Assembly: GCA_014323795.1 (NCBI GenBank)
Contig: JACONK010000010.1
Span: forward strand, 1 to 64,000
Length of the DNA stretch: 64,000 bases
Reading direction: 5' to 3'
Source: Paracoccaceae bacterium
GTDB lineage: Bacteria > Pseudomonadota > Alphaproteobacteria > Rhodobacterales > Rhodobacteraceae
Of this stretch, positions 17,301 through 26,406 are shown one piece after another. A program made the translations under genes and the position numbers. How positions within the stretch are numbered: the stretch's first letter is position 1; every line of letters starts with the position of its first letter. The notes under the pieces were generated by a model. That model worked only from the letters and a program-made list of their open reading frames with translations. It made no database searches and was not told the DNA's origin.

Positions 17301-19127
17301 TCATTCCATTGCCTCCAGCTCGTCGATCATCATGGCAATCAGGTTCAGCCCCTTGTCCCAGAATCCGGGGTCGGACGCATCAAGCCCGAAGGGCACCAGC
17401 AATTCCGTGTGATGCTTCGCCCCCCCGGCAGAAAGCATGTCGAAGTATTTTTCCTGAAATCCCGGGTCACCTTCTTCATAGACAGCATACAGCGCGTTCA
17501 CGAGCCCGTCTCCGAAGGCGTAGGCGTAAACGTAGAAGGGCGAATGAATAAAATGCGGAATGTAGGACCAGAAGGTTTCGTACCCTTTCATGAATTCGAA
17601 TGCGGGGCCCAGGCTTTCGACCTGTACGCCCATCCATATCTCGTTAATCCGGTCGGGGGTCAGTTCGCCGCCCGCACGGGTCTCATGCAGTTTGCATTCA
17701 AAATCGTAGAACGCGATCTGGCGGATGACCGTGTTGATCATGTCTTCCACTTTACCCGCGAGAAGCTGCTTGCGGGCCTTCTTGTCCGGGGCGGTACCAA
17801 GCAGTTTGCGGAAGGTCAGCATCTCGCCAAAAACGGACGCGGTCTCCGCCAGGGTCAGCGGTGTGGAGCTAAGCAGCTCACCTTGCCCCGCAGCCAGCAC
17901 CTGGTGCACGCCGTGCCCGAGCTCATGGGCAAGCGTCATGACGTCCCGCTGTTTGCCGAGGTAGTTCAGCATCACGTAGGGGTGCGCGTCCACAACTGTC
18001 GGATGAGCAAACGCGCCGGGTGCCTTTCCGGGTTTCACTGCGGCGTCAATCCAGCCGTCAGTGAAAAACGGGGCGGCGATTTCTGCCATCCTCGGGTCGA
18101 ATGCGGCGTAGGCACCGTTGACAATCCGGCATGCCTCTGACCAGGGAATCGTCTTCCCGTCCGCGTCCGGCAGGGGCGCGTTGCGGTCCCAGATTTGCAG
18201 TTTATCGAGGTTCATCCACTTTGCTTTCAGCGCGTAATAGCGGTGGGACAGCCGGGGGTAGGCGGCGACCACGGCGTTGCGCAGAGCTTCCACCACCTCC
18301 GGTTCCACGTCATTCGACAGGTGGCGTCCGGATTGTGGCGTCGGCAGTTTGCGCCAGCGATCCTCGATCTCCTTTTCCTTGGCGAGCGTGTTGGTGATGC
18401 GCGCGAAGAGCCGGATGTTATCGCCCAGCGTTGCCGCAAACGCTTCTGCCGCCTTCCGGCGCGTCTCCCGGTCCGGGTCTGACAGCAGGTTTGCGCATGC
18501 CTCAAGATTCAGGTTTTTCCCATCGACTGCGAAACTGAGGCTCGCGGTTGTCTCATCAAACAGCCGATTCCAGGCGGTGCTGCCGACAACCGATTGATCG
18601 TGAAGGAATTTCTCCAGCTCATCAGACAATTGGTGCGGCCGCATGGCCCGCATCCGCCGCAGCACAGGGGCATAGCGGGCAAGGTTCAGATTCTCCGCCA
18701 GCATGCTATCAAGGCGGGCGTTGTCAAGCCTGTTCATTTCCAGGCTGAAGAATACCATCGGCGTTGACAGATCGGTGATCCTGCCCTGCATATCCGACAG
18801 GAATTTGGCCCGCCCCGGGTCGGTTGTCATCTGATAGTAGCGCAGCCCGGCGTAGGACATGATCCGCCCGCCCACGGACTTGATACGCTCATAGCGTTTG
18901 ATGCACAGCAGCAGCCCGTCCGAATCGAGCGTGTCCAGGCTGCCCTCATACTCCGCCGCAAAGGCTGCGCTTTCCTGTTCCAGCCAATCAAGATCGGCTG
19001 CCAGCCGCCGGCTGTCTTCGCCCGTGTAAAGGTCATCGAGGTTCCATTCCGGGAGATCACCGAGATCCTTGCCCGCAGACGGGTCGCGGGCATCACGGGG
19101 CAGGTTGAAGGCGGGCAGGGGGTGCAT
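17301..19127 (-). CDS. pepF: oligoendopeptidase F family M3 zinc metallopeptidase
   Basis: The 608-residue enzyme carries the zinc motif HELGH in MTLAHELGHGVHQVLAAGQG, with the third ligand expected in TLAETASVFGE downstream. The N-terminal PepF domain (LPEWNLDDLYTGEDSRRLAA) and the ending (YDFECKLHETRAGGELTPDR region, then SPFYVYAYAFGDGLVNALYA) match the pepF/M3B group. The start at 19127 has AAGGA six bases upstream and is preferred to the in-frame start at 19172. It cleaves short peptides in the cytoplasm. No lesion is seen. Confidence 0.9.
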   Translation of the reverse strand: MHPLPAFNLPRDARDPSAGKDLGDLPEWNLDDLYTGEDSRRLAADLDWLEQESAAFAAEYEGSLDTLDSDGLLLCIKRYERIKSVGGRIMSYAGLRYYQMTTDPGRAKFLSDMQGRITDLSTPMVFFSLEMNRLDNARLDSMLAENLNLARYAPVLRRMRAMRPHQLSDELEKFLHDQSVVGSTAWNRLFDETTASLSFAVDGKNLNLEACANLLSDPDRETRRKAAEAFAATLGDNIRLFARITNTLAKEKEIEDRWRKLPTPQSGRHLSNDVEPEVVEALRNAVVAAYPRLSHRYYALKAKWMNLDKLQIWDRNAPLPDADGKTIPWSEACRIVNGAYAAFDPRMAEIAAPFFTDGWIDAAVKPGKAPGAFAHPTVVDAHPYVMLNYLGKQRDVMTLAHELGHGVHQVLAAGQGELLSSTPLTLAETASVFGEMLTFRKLLGTAPDKKARKQLLAGKVEDMINTVIRQIAFYDFECKLHETRAGGELTPDRINEIWMGVQVESLGPAFEFMKGYETFWSYIPHFIHSPFYVYAYAFGDGLVNALYAVYEEGDPGFQEKYFDMLSAGGAKHHTELLVPFGLDASDPGFWDKGLNLIAMMIDELEAME

Positions 19128-19190
19128 AAGGAATCCTTGGCGTTCGGGGCTAAGGCCGGGGACAAAAGACATCCCGTGAAAGGAAACGGG

Positions 19191-19502
19191 TCAGAGATCG
19201 GTAGTTTCGCCCGGTGCCGGGGCGTCAGGTGTCTGGTTGTGCTCTTCCGGTCTTTTGCGACGAAGGATGATGTCACCGTTCGGCAGAACCTCCGGCGGGT
19301 GATACGCGCTGAGGTCGCCCATTTTGGCCATCAGGTCTTCCAGTTTGGGGGCAAGCTCTTCCGCCCAGCTTTCCATCAGCGTCTGCGCATCGTTTGAGAA
19401 GTCTTCGAAGCGTTTGAGGAAGTCATCCACGGAGTTTTCCCCGGCCTGTGCGGGGAGGGCGAGCATGAACGTGGCGGCGGCTGTGGCGATGAAGTGTTTC
19501 AT
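19191..19502 (-). CDS. small periplasmic protein of a Rhodobacterales family
   Basis: The 103-residue product has a clear signal peptide (MKHFIATAAATFMLALPAQA). A predicted amphipathic helical stretch follows (ELAPKLEDLMAKMGDLSAYH), then the signature PPEVLPNGDIILRRKRPEEH. Rhodobacterales relatives with this ending are often annotated, without good reason, as AAA+ family ATPase; no ATPase motif is present. It is probably periplasmic. The function is unknown. It lies 63 bp upstream of pepF on the same strand and may share a transcript with it. Confidence 0.7.
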   Translation of the reverse strand: MKHFIATAAATFMLALPAQAGENSVDDFLKRFEDFSNDAQTLMESWAEELAPKLEDLMAKMGDLSAYHPPEVLPNGDIILRRKRPEEHNQTPDAPAPGETTDL

Positions 19503-19636
19503 GGGGTCAGATATAATAAGGTTCCGGGTGAATTCCAAATCCGTCTGATGAGGTGTGACCCGGCGCGATTGTCGTTCACGCAACCCCGCCCGCGCTCCAT
19601 CAGCATTCGCGCACCTGCACGGGCTGTCCGCCGGGT

Positions 19637-19876
19637 TCAGGACGGCTGGCCCGTATGGTTCGACCGCCGGAACGTGATTTTCTTGTGTCCAGGGTCCAGG
19701 TCCGATGTCATCCAGCCTATTGAGAGCCACGCCTTTGACTGCGCGTGTGATCCGTTGGCCCACCAGGCCGGGTACTTGTGCGCACTGTCCGGCAAATGAA
19801 ACCCCAGAATACCCTCAATCTCCCGGAAGCTTAGCCGAACAGACGTTTGTTTCAATCCTTTAAGGTAATCTGTCAA
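19637..19876 (-). CDS. DUF7662-type domain protein, probably the split end of the HEPN protein
   Basis: The 79-residue product reads LTDYLKGLKQTSVRLSFREI, then EGILGFHLPDSAHKYPAWWA, with the closing SKAWLSIGWMTSDLDPGHKK and TFRR of the DUF7662 domain. The only available start is a TTG overlapping the TGA of the upstream HEPN gene by 4 bp. The same frame stays open upstream to the G12 tract and reads DSSRGKYGPLTDYL. Related domains commonly start with KYxPLxxYL, so the true N-terminus seems to lie in the upstream gene. The most likely form is one HEPN-winged helix-DUF7662 protein broken by one base at the G tract. Confidence 0.65.
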   Translation of the reverse strand: MTDYLKGLKQTSVRLSFREIEGILGFHLPDSAHKYPAWWANGSHAQSKAWLSIGWMTSDLDPGHKKITFRRSNHTGQPS

Positions 19877-20700
19877 CGGGCCGTATTTGCCCCGGCTGGA
19901 GTCCCCCCCCCCCCTTTTGGTGCCGGGTCGGGACTGTGCCCCTTCGGGAGGGAGTAGCGATAAGGGTCGCCTGGGCCTCCGAAGCCACCCTGTATCAGGT
20001 CACCGCGATTGACCGCCAGCCTGATGTCCTGGTTCACCCGCTGTTGGGTGGCAGTGCGACCGAAGATACCCTTGGCAATTTCGATTTGCCTGCTCCCGGG
20101 ATGTTCCCTGACATACGCAAGAATGCGTTCATAAATGGTTCCGCTTGCGCGGGCTTGAGGGGCAGGGGATTTGCCATCGTGGCACCCGCGTGTGTGTCCG
20201 CTTGCGGGGCAGGGACTGCTTCCGGGGGTGCCCTTGCGACCCTCTGGCGGGGGCGATTCGCTGTATTTCTCGCGCAGAACCGAATCACGCATTTTATCGA
20301 TTTCCTCTGCCAGTGCATTCGCACCCGCCGCCCGCAGCAGGCGGCGCATGGAATCCAGTGCCCGTTCGGCATCGTCATGGGAAAACAGGCCATCATGGGC
20401 CAGCCGGTTGCGCACGTCAATCAGTTCATTGACGATTGACCGATGCGTCCGGTCCAGGGCCTTGCGGAAGGCCTCATCCCAGAACCCGTTTATAAGGTGC
20501 AGAAGTTTCTGCGTGTCAAGCGTTACGTTGCCCCTTTGCGCCCACTCTCGCCGCCAGTGGGGGAAACGTGTGTGCACTTTCGCCCCCAGGCCCTGGCCAC
20601 GGCCAAGGGCTGCCTGGAGCTGCCGCAGCACGAAGGGCTGCAGGCCCTTTGGCAGAATCTCCATACCGTCAAACACGGTTTGGCGCGGGCTTTTTGCCAC
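19873..20700 (-). CDS. Swt1-type HEPN domain protein with C-terminal winged helix
   Basis: The 275-residue product starts at a GTG with GGGAGGGATAAG just upstream. Residues about 10-140 match the Swt1-family HEPN domain (FDGMEILPKGLQPFVLRQLQ; WDEAFRKALDRTHRSIVNEL; IDVRNRLAHDGLFSHDDAER with the Rx4-6H-like RNRLAH motif). Residues about 185-250 look like a winged helix (SRQIEIAKGIFGRTATQQRV). A G12 run at the 3' end encodes GGGG just before the last ten residues. HEPN domains of this type are RNA-binding or ribonuclease-like and occur in BREX/DISARM-type defence proteins. A defence or toxin-like role is inference. Confidence 0.7.
   Translation of the reverse strand: MAKSPRQTVFDGMEILPKGLQPFVLRQLQAALGRGQGLGAKVHTRFPHWRREWAQRGNVTLDTQKLLHLINGFWDEAFRKALDRTHRSIVNELIDVRNRLAHDGLFSHDDAERALDSMRRLLRAAGANALAEEIDKMRDSVLREKYSESPPPEGRKGTPGSSPCPASGHTRGCHDGKSPAPQARASGTIYERILAYVREHPGSRQIEIAKGIFGRTATQQRVNQDIRLAVNRGDLIQGGFGGPGDPYRYSLPKGHSPDPAPKGGGGTPAGANTAR
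19903..19914 (-). repeat. G12 homopolymer at the HEPN/DUF7662 junction
   Basis: Twelve consecutive C on the plus strand (G on the coding strand) are the longest homopolymer noticed in the window. With 12 G the HEPN frame ends shortly after at TGA 19873-19875. With 13 G it reads through DSSRGKYGPL into DUF7662 with no stop. With 11 G it ends at a nearby TAA. Confidence 0.9.
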
Positions 20701-21025
20701 CTTATCCCTCCCCCCTTTTCTGAAAGATTATTGTGGCATGTGCGACCCAAATCTTCAAGCCCGGATGTTGATCATGAAACCCTCATGCTGCGCGGGCGTC
20801 AGTGTCCGTCCTTCCTGTGTGATGTCCGCCGCCAGGGGCGGGGCCCGATTCTGCTTCCGGTCTGTCTTTCCGCCCGCGCAGATTTGGTTTTTTTAAAAAT
20901 CGCTTCGTTCCGGTTCGGGGCATACCTGCCGAAGCGACATGCTGGCCTTGCCATGTCGCTTTTGAACGGGCACAACCGCCCCCGGCCCGGCCGTCCGGTT
21001 CCGGCCTGAATCGAAGGAGGATGCC
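20701..21025. other. 325-bp divergent intergenic region
   Basis: This region separates the HEPN gene (minus) from the BKACE gene (plus) and should contain promoters for both. AT-rich patches lie near 20730-20770 and 20880-20920. No gene is supported. Confidence 0.4.
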
Positions 21026-21937
21026 ATGCCACTTGCCATGAACCGGGAGGTTTTCATCACCTGCGCCGTCACCGGGGGCGGTGGTACGCAGGATCGCAGC
21101 CCGCACGTGCCGCGTTCGCCCCGGCAGATTGCCGACAGCGCGATTGCGGCGGCCAGGGCAGGTGCCGCAGTGGTTCATTGCCACGTGCGCGACCCGGGGA
21201 CCGGTGCCCCGCGGCGCGATGTGCATCTCTACCGGGAGGTGACGGAGCGTATTCGGACAGCCGATGTGGATGTGGTGCTGAACCTGACTGCGGGCATGGG
21301 CGGCGACCTTTTCCTGGGGGATGCGGAAAACCCGCTTGACCTTAATACGGAGCGGACGGACATGGCGGGCGCGACGGAGCGGATGGCCCACGTGCGTGAC
21401 TGCCGCCCGGAGATCTGCACGCTCGACTGCGGCACGATGAACTTTGCCGAATCTGGCTACGTCATGACCAATACGCCGGGTATGCTGCGGGCACTGGGGC
21501 GGATGATGACAGATGCGGGCGTGAAGCCGGAGATCGAGGTCTTCGATACAGGCCACCTGTGGTGCGCCAGGGAACTGGTCAAAGAAGGCGTTTTGGAAAG
21601 CCCGGCATTCGTCCAATTGTGTATGGGGGTGCCCTGGGGGGCACCGGACGACCTCAATACTTTCATGGCCATGGTCAACAATGTGCCAGGCGGCTGGACG
21701 TGGTCTGCCTTCTCGCTCGGGCGCAATCAGATGCCCTATGTGGCTGCCGCCGTCCTGGCAGGCGGCAACGTGCGGGTGGGGCTTGAGGATAACCTGATGC
21801 TTGCCCGGGGTGTGCCGGCCACCAATGAACAACTGGTTGCACGGGCCAGGGAAATCATCGAACGGATGGGGGCCCGGGTCATCGGCCCGGATGCCGTGCG
21901 CGAACGGCTGGGCCTGGTCAGGCGTGATCCGGGGTGA
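21026..21937 (+). CDS. BKACE-family (DUF849) beta-keto acid cleavage enzyme, candidate 3-dehydrocarnitine cleavage enzyme
   Basis: The 303-residue TIM-barrel protein has the zinc-binding HCHVRD motif (AAVVHCHVRDPGTGAPRRDV) and the C-terminal Glu ligand region (GGNVRVGLEDNLMLARGVPA). BKACE enzymes condense a beta-keto acid with acetyl-CoA. In carnitine degradation the family member CdhC converts 3-dehydrocarnitine to betainyl-CoA and acetoacetate. The gene lies upstream of a carnitine dehydrogenase-thioesterase fusion, which supports this substrate. The start has GGAGG six bases upstream. The carnitine assignment is inferred from context. Confidence 0.82.
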   Translation: MPLAMNREVFITCAVTGGGGTQDRSPHVPRSPRQIADSAIAAARAGAAVVHCHVRDPGTGAPRRDVHLYREVTERIRTADVDVVLNLTAGMGGDLFLGDAENPLDLNTERTDMAGATERMAHVRDCRPEICTLDCGTMNFAESGYVMTNTPGMLRALGRMMTDAGVKPEIEVFDTGHLWCARELVKEGVLESPAFVQLCMGVPWGAPDDLNTFMAMVNNVPGGWTWSAFSLGRNQMPYVAAAVLAGGNVRVGLEDNLMLARGVPATNEQLVARAREIIERMGARVIGPDAVRERLGLVRRDPG

Positions 21938-22191
21938 CAGATGATAATTCCGGCCACGCCTTTATGTCGGTTGGAACGACCTGTCCAAAAGCTTCCCGAC
22001 GCGTCCTGTGCTGATCCTGCCGTGCTGCTGGCTATGGTGGCCTGTCCGCCCTGGAAACCGTTGCCTGATTATCAACGGCCTGATGTCCGGCATTGCGAAC
22101 GGAGTGCGCATGAAATATTCGGGGCGGGCAAACCGTGCTATGACCTCTGCCTGGGCCATATACCCGGTAGCCTGCCGGTTGCGCACAATCC

Positions 22192-22740
22192 ATGAAGCGA
22201 CTGGCCCTTGCAGCGGCCTTTCTGGTCGCATCATGTATGAATCACACCGGGTCGATCCGCACGACCGGGGCACCGCTGCCCGCAGTGCCTGTGGATATCG
22301 ACCGTTATATGGGGCTTTGGTACGAAATCGCACGGTATCCCAACTGGTTTGAGCGCGGCTGCGTCGCCGTGACCGCTGAATATAAGCGGATTTCCCGGCG
22401 GCGGATCAGCGTGAAAAATACCTGCCGCCAAGGGACGCTCAACGGTCCGATGAAAGTGGCGGAAGGCCGGGCGCGTATCGTGGGTGAAGGCCGGTTGGCG
22501 GTCAGTTTTCTGCCCGGGGGGATGAGTTTTCTTGACGGGGTTGTCCCGGGCCGTTACCGGGTGATCTGGCTTGATCCCGAATACCGGATGGCCGTAGTCG
22601 TTTCGCCCGGGTTTGATTTCGGCTGGATCCTGGCCCGTGAACCGAATCCTGATCAGGCGTTGATCAACCGGGCCAGGACTGCTTTGGAAGATAACGGCTA
22701 TATCACCGACGCGCTTGTCCGGGTGGAGCAGGGGACATGA
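22192..22740 (+). CDS. Blc-like lipocalin lipoprotein
   Basis: The 182-residue product has a lipoprotein signal ending in the lipobox LVASC (MKRLALAAAFLVASCMNHTG) and the lipocalin signature YMGLWYEIARYPNWFERGCV. The GxWYE/NW block and the C-terminal beta-strands (RYRVIWLDPEYRMAVVVSPG) fit bacterial outer-membrane lipocalins of the Blc group. These bind lipids or other hydrophobic molecules. The gene lies between two carnitine catabolism genes on the same strand (254 and 93 bp gaps), which is an unusual place for it. Confidence 0.85.
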   Translation: MKRLALAAAFLVASCMNHTGSIRTTGAPLPAVPVDIDRYMGLWYEIARYPNWFERGCVAVTAEYKRISRRRISVKNTCRQGTLNGPMKVAEGRARIVGEGRLAVSFLPGGMSFLDGVVPGRYRVIWLDPEYRMAVVVSPGFDFGWILAREPNPDQALINRARTALEDNGYITDALVRVEQGT

Positions 22741-22833
22741 CGCGATGGTTTTCGGCCTTGCCTGATCAGGCTGGCTGCCGGGCTTTCAGACCTGCAGAAT
22801 TGCGTCTGCACTGTTGGACCGGGTGGTAGACGG

Positions 22834-24285
22834 ATGACACAAGTGGCCGCAATCATCGGTGGCGGCGTGATCGGCGGGGCCTGGGCCGCACGGTTTCTTT
22901 TGAATGGCTGGGCCGTGCGCATGTTCGACCCGGACCCGGAGGCGGGCCGCAAGATCGGGCAAGTGCTCGCCAATGCCCGCCCGGCCCTGCGCTCTTTGAC
23001 TGATCTGCCTATGCCGGAGGAAGGCGCACTGAGCTTCCACAATACAATCGCAGAGGCTGTCACCGGGGCCACCTACATCCAGGAAAGTGTGCCGGAACGG
23101 CGGGATGTGAAACACGCAACCCTGGCAAAGATTACCGCAGCCTGTGCCCCGGATGCCGTGATCGGGTCGTCCACGTCATCTTTCACCCCGTCTATGCTGA
23201 CGGCAGGGCAATCGGCCAGGGGGCGGATCATGGTCTGCCATCCGTTCAACCCGGTCTATCTTTTGCCGTTGGTGGAGGTCGTAGGCAGCCCGGAAACGGA
23301 TGAGGACGCGATCACCGCCTGCATGGATATCCTGACACGGATCGGCATGAAGCCCCTGCGCATCCATAAGGAGATCCTCGGCCATATCGCGGACCGGCTG
23401 CTGGAGGCGGTCTGGCGCGAAGGCCTGTGGCTTGTCAACGACGGGATTTGTGATACCGGGACGCTTGATGATGCCATCAGATACGGTTTCGGCCTGCGCT
23501 GGGCACAGATGGGGTTGTTTGAAACCTATCGGATCGCGGGGGGCGAGGCCGGGATGCCGCATTTTATCGGCCAGTTCGGGCCGACGATGGACTGGCCGCT
23601 TTGCCATATGTCAGACGTGCCTGACCTGAACGAGGCCCTGATCGCACGGGTGGCGGCGCAATCGGACGCCCAGTCAGGCCACCGTTCGATCCGCGAGCTG
23701 GAGCGCATCCGCGACGCAAACCTTGTGGGCATTATGCGGGCACTGAAAGCCGGCAATTGGGGCGCGGGCACTGTGCTGAACGCGGCGGATGCGGCGCGCA
23801 AGGCTGCGGCAGGTCTGCCGGATATGACGGGGCTTGTGCGCACGGCTGATCGGACAATCCCGCTTGATTGGGCGGATTGCGGCGGCCATACCAACCGGGC
23901 CCGGTATTTGCAGGCATTCGGGGACGCGACAGATCGGTTCCTGGAACTGATCGGCTGTGATGCGGATTACATCGCGACGGGCTACGGCTACGTTACGGCG
24001 GAAACGCACATCCGGCACCTTGATGCAGTGCCCTCCGGTGAGCCGATCATCATGGATACCCAGGTGCTGCAGGGGGCGGGCAAAAACATGCGCCTCTTCC
24101 ACTACCTCAAACACCGGGATAACGGGCATCTGCTGGCTACCGGAGAGCATATGCTGCTGCACATAAGCCTGGAGACGCGCCGCAATGTGCCGCCGCCGGA
24201 CTGGATGAGCGACCGGTGTGGCAGGGTTGCGGCGGCCCATGCGGCCCTGCCGATGCCACAAGGGGGCAGGTGCCGCGGTCGGTAA
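22834..24285 (+). CDS. lcdH: L-carnitine dehydrogenase fused to a betainyl-CoA thioesterase-like domain
   Basis: The 483-residue protein has an N-terminal Rossmann NAD site (AAIIGGGVIGGAWAARFLLN) and the 3-hydroxyacyl-CoA dehydrogenase core (IMVCHPFNPVYLLPLVEVVG). From about residue 330 it has a hot-dog thioesterase domain (IPLDWADCGGHTNRARYLQA; YVTAETHIRHLDAVPSGEPI). Rhizobial-type carnitine dehydrogenases have this fusion. The enzyme oxidises L-carnitine to 3-dehydrocarnitine, and the thioesterase half would release glycine betaine from betainyl-CoA. With the upstream BKACE all three steps from carnitine to betaine are encoded here. Confidence 0.85.
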   Translation: MTQVAAIIGGGVIGGAWAARFLLNGWAVRMFDPDPEAGRKIGQVLANARPALRSLTDLPMPEEGALSFHNTIAEAVTGATYIQESVPERRDVKHATLAKITAACAPDAVIGSSTSSFTPSMLTAGQSARGRIMVCHPFNPVYLLPLVEVVGSPETDEDAITACMDILTRIGMKPLRIHKEILGHIADRLLEAVWREGLWLVNDGICDTGTLDDAIRYGFGLRWAQMGLFETYRIAGGEAGMPHFIGQFGPTMDWPLCHMSDVPDLNEALIARVAAQSDAQSGHRSIRELERIRDANLVGIMRALKAGNWGAGTVLNAADAARKAAAGLPDMTGLVRTADRTIPLDWADCGGHTNRARYLQAFGDATDRFLELIGCDADYIATGYGYVTAETHIRHLDAVPSGEPIIMDTQVLQGAGKNMRLFHYLKHRDNGHLLATGEHMLLHISLETRRNVPPPDWMSDRCGRVAAAHAALPMPQGGRCRGR

Positions 24286-24653
24286 GCGGGGCTGTGGCGG
24301 GGCCTGATCATCGCAGGTGTGGCCGGTAGTACATACGTGGCAGATGGTGTGCCACTGGCTGTGCACGGCTTTGCGCCACGGATGTGTCGGGCCGGTTGCC
24401 CGGCATACCGGTTGCACCAAGAGGGCGATGTGACCGGGGAACCTGTGCCGGCTGAGGTCTCTGAAAGTGTGAAAACGGCCTGGGACGCATGGGCTCCGCG
24501 TACGCCACAGCCAGTGCCGCCGGGCCGGCTGCGGCGGGTAAAGATGCTGCACCGGGTTGCCGGCCATAATCCGCGCCGGTTAATGCCCCGTACAGGTGTG
24601 GTTTCAGGCGTATCTTCCCGGACCACAGGGATATTAGGCCACCGCCGCCCGGA
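24286..24653. other. 368-bp stretch without a recognisable gene
   Basis: No coding sequence with a credible start and known family is seen on either strand. It is probably part of the decay zone that continues to about 26.3 kb. Confidence 0.4.
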
Positions 24654-24980
24654 TCAGCCCGGCCCCAGGGACGCCAGGAAGCCGGGCCCCGGGCAGACGG
24701 AGAACACCCGCCACTTCACCAGTGCCCGGACCGCAATCGCAGCGGGGATGGAGCTGACGGATCCGGCCGGCATGAAAGACATCGCATCCTGGCCCATGCC
24801 CTGTTCAATCAGCCCGCCTATCAAGGGGGCCGCGGCGTAGCCATTCAGATATGCAGGCCCCCCGAACAGCGTACCAGGGGCAATTGCGCCCGGGCTATCC
24901 CTGCCGAGGGCTGTCCCAATCCACGCTGCCAGCACATGGAAGACCATCAGTGCCTCTATCAGATGCGCAAATTTCTCCTT
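24654..24980 (-). pseudogene. remnant of a UPF0718/ArsP-like permease
   Basis: The minus strand encodes ALMVFHVLAAWIGTALGRDS and then FGGPAYLNGYAAAPLIGGLI followed by DAMSFMPAGSVSSIPAAIAV. These match the C-terminal half of the UPF0718 predicted permease family (GGPAYLNGYAA...G; MSFLxAGGVSSIPAA). The N-terminal half is missing, and upstream the frame runs into IS630 sequence. Substitutions in conserved positions and the truncation indicate a dead gene. Confidence 0.6.
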
Positions 24981-25039
24981 CAATGCGGCACTTTCCTTGA
25001 AAGATTTTAACCTTGCCGAAAGGTATTTCAGATTTGACT

Positions 25040-25500
25040 CGCAACTCAGCTGAAACTGTCTGCTGCGACCGGGGTCCGGTGGAAACGCAAGCTGCGGGAG
25101 ACCGGCGCAATTGAACCTGCGCACCACAGCCATCCCGGAGGACAAGGCAAACGTGCACCCCATCGAGCCTGCCTTGAAGAGGTGGTGGCCCAGGCTGGTG
25201 ACATCACGTTGCCAGAGTTTGCAGGTGCGCTTGTGACGGTAACTGGCATTGTCGCGCACGCGGATTCCATCGGACGCTTTCTGCGCAAACCGGGGTACAT
25301 GTAAAAAAAAATCGTCGGTGGCAGCCGAAAGGCTCTGCACACGTGTGTGGCTCCGCCACAATGGTTCAAACACCGAATTCCTGTGGCGCACACCGCCCGC
25401 AAGGCTTGTGTTCATGGACGAGACCTCCGTCAAAACCAGCCTGACCCGGTTGCGAGGTCGCTGCCCTCGCGGGGGGAACGATTGAAAATGAGTGCGCCGT
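25040..25500 (+). pseudogene. IS630-family transposase remnant
   Basis: Two plus-strand segments in different frames give ATGVRWKRKLRETGAIEP, then DITLPEFAGALVTVTGIVAH up to RFLRKPGYM, and RLVFMDETSVKTSLTRLRGR. These match the N-terminal HTH and the DDE-domain DETxxKTxxTRLRGR motif of IS630 transposases. A stop and frame change fall at an A9 run near 25302-25310. Large parts are missing. It lies next to the UPF0718 permease stump and probably helped to break that gene. Confidence 0.7.
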
Positions 25501-25709
25501 TGTGATGCATGGAGAACGCGGACCTTTATGCCACACTGACGCACCACAGCCCCATCGCGCCGCGGGTTATCAGAGGGTTAATGAATGGGGAAGCCTGCGC
25601 GGCATACATCCGCAACGTTCGGTTAAAGGCGCGCTGCTTTAGAGGTGCCCGGACTGTCATGCCGGGAACCGTTATCGTACCAGCCGACTTCATGTCTTGT
25701 GCCGGGATT

Positions 25710-26248
25710 TCAGGATAAGGCATCCGGGATGAAAGTGATGCCCGCCGCCTTACGCCAGGCCGACACAACCCCTTCGGGATTTTCCAGAAGATCGTCACTG
25801 TCGGCCACAGGCGGCACCTTGCCGTCGCGCCCGGCAATTCGATCAAAAAGTCTGCGGTGTTCCTCAACCCCATATTCGGCGACGACCCAATCCGGCCCGG
25901 GCCTGAATATAGAGGGAATGGACCTGGCATGATCACGTATCAGAAAGCCGTGGATCGTTGGGCCAGGAAACTCGTCGCTGACATCCGGTGCCGGAAAGTG
26001 CGATATATCCCTGGAAAAACCGGTTTGGTCTACGCCGCCTTGAGCATCCGGTCTCGTGTGCTGTGCATTGTCAGGCCGGGCACCGGTTCGCCGCCACACA
26101 GGCGTGGTCACGCGGCATGGTCGCCTTTGTGCCATGCCTCTCCAAAGGGTTCATGGAAACACGCCTGGTCACCGCGCATCCGCATCATCCATTCAAGCAC
26201 CGTCTACGCGGTCCGTGGCGTTGACCAAAACAGCACGATCTTATTCAT
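25710..26248 (-). pseudogene. sulfotransferase-like protein, frameshifted
   Basis: The minus strand begins MNKIVLFWSTPRTA at 26248. It changes frame to SRAFEWMMRMRGDQACFHEP and FGEAWHKGDHAA, and later continues as FPGPTIHGFLIRDHARSIPS, LFDRIAGRDGKVPPVADSDD and ENPEGVVSAWRKAAGITFIP. Together these read as a sulfotransferase-family protein with the usual 5' PAPS-binding start and RDPxxSIPS-like block. At least one frameshift and one stop separate the parts. It is a pseudogene in the decay zone. Confidence 0.6.
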
Positions 26249-26406
26249 CAAAATCTTCCCTGGTATTGTCACGGCTTTCCTGGCAGGGCCGAAAGATCCC
26301 CGGCCAAACCATGCAGCACGAAGGGACACAAATTTATTGCCCTTGCCTGTGCCAAAGCTATCAGTCTGGCTATGAATCCCGCGGCTTTCTTTCTTCACTC
26401 AAGCGT

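Noticed and set aside
24102-24626. Minus-strand frame across the end of lcdH
   Set aside because: Shadow of lcdH that runs into non-coding sequence; no family.
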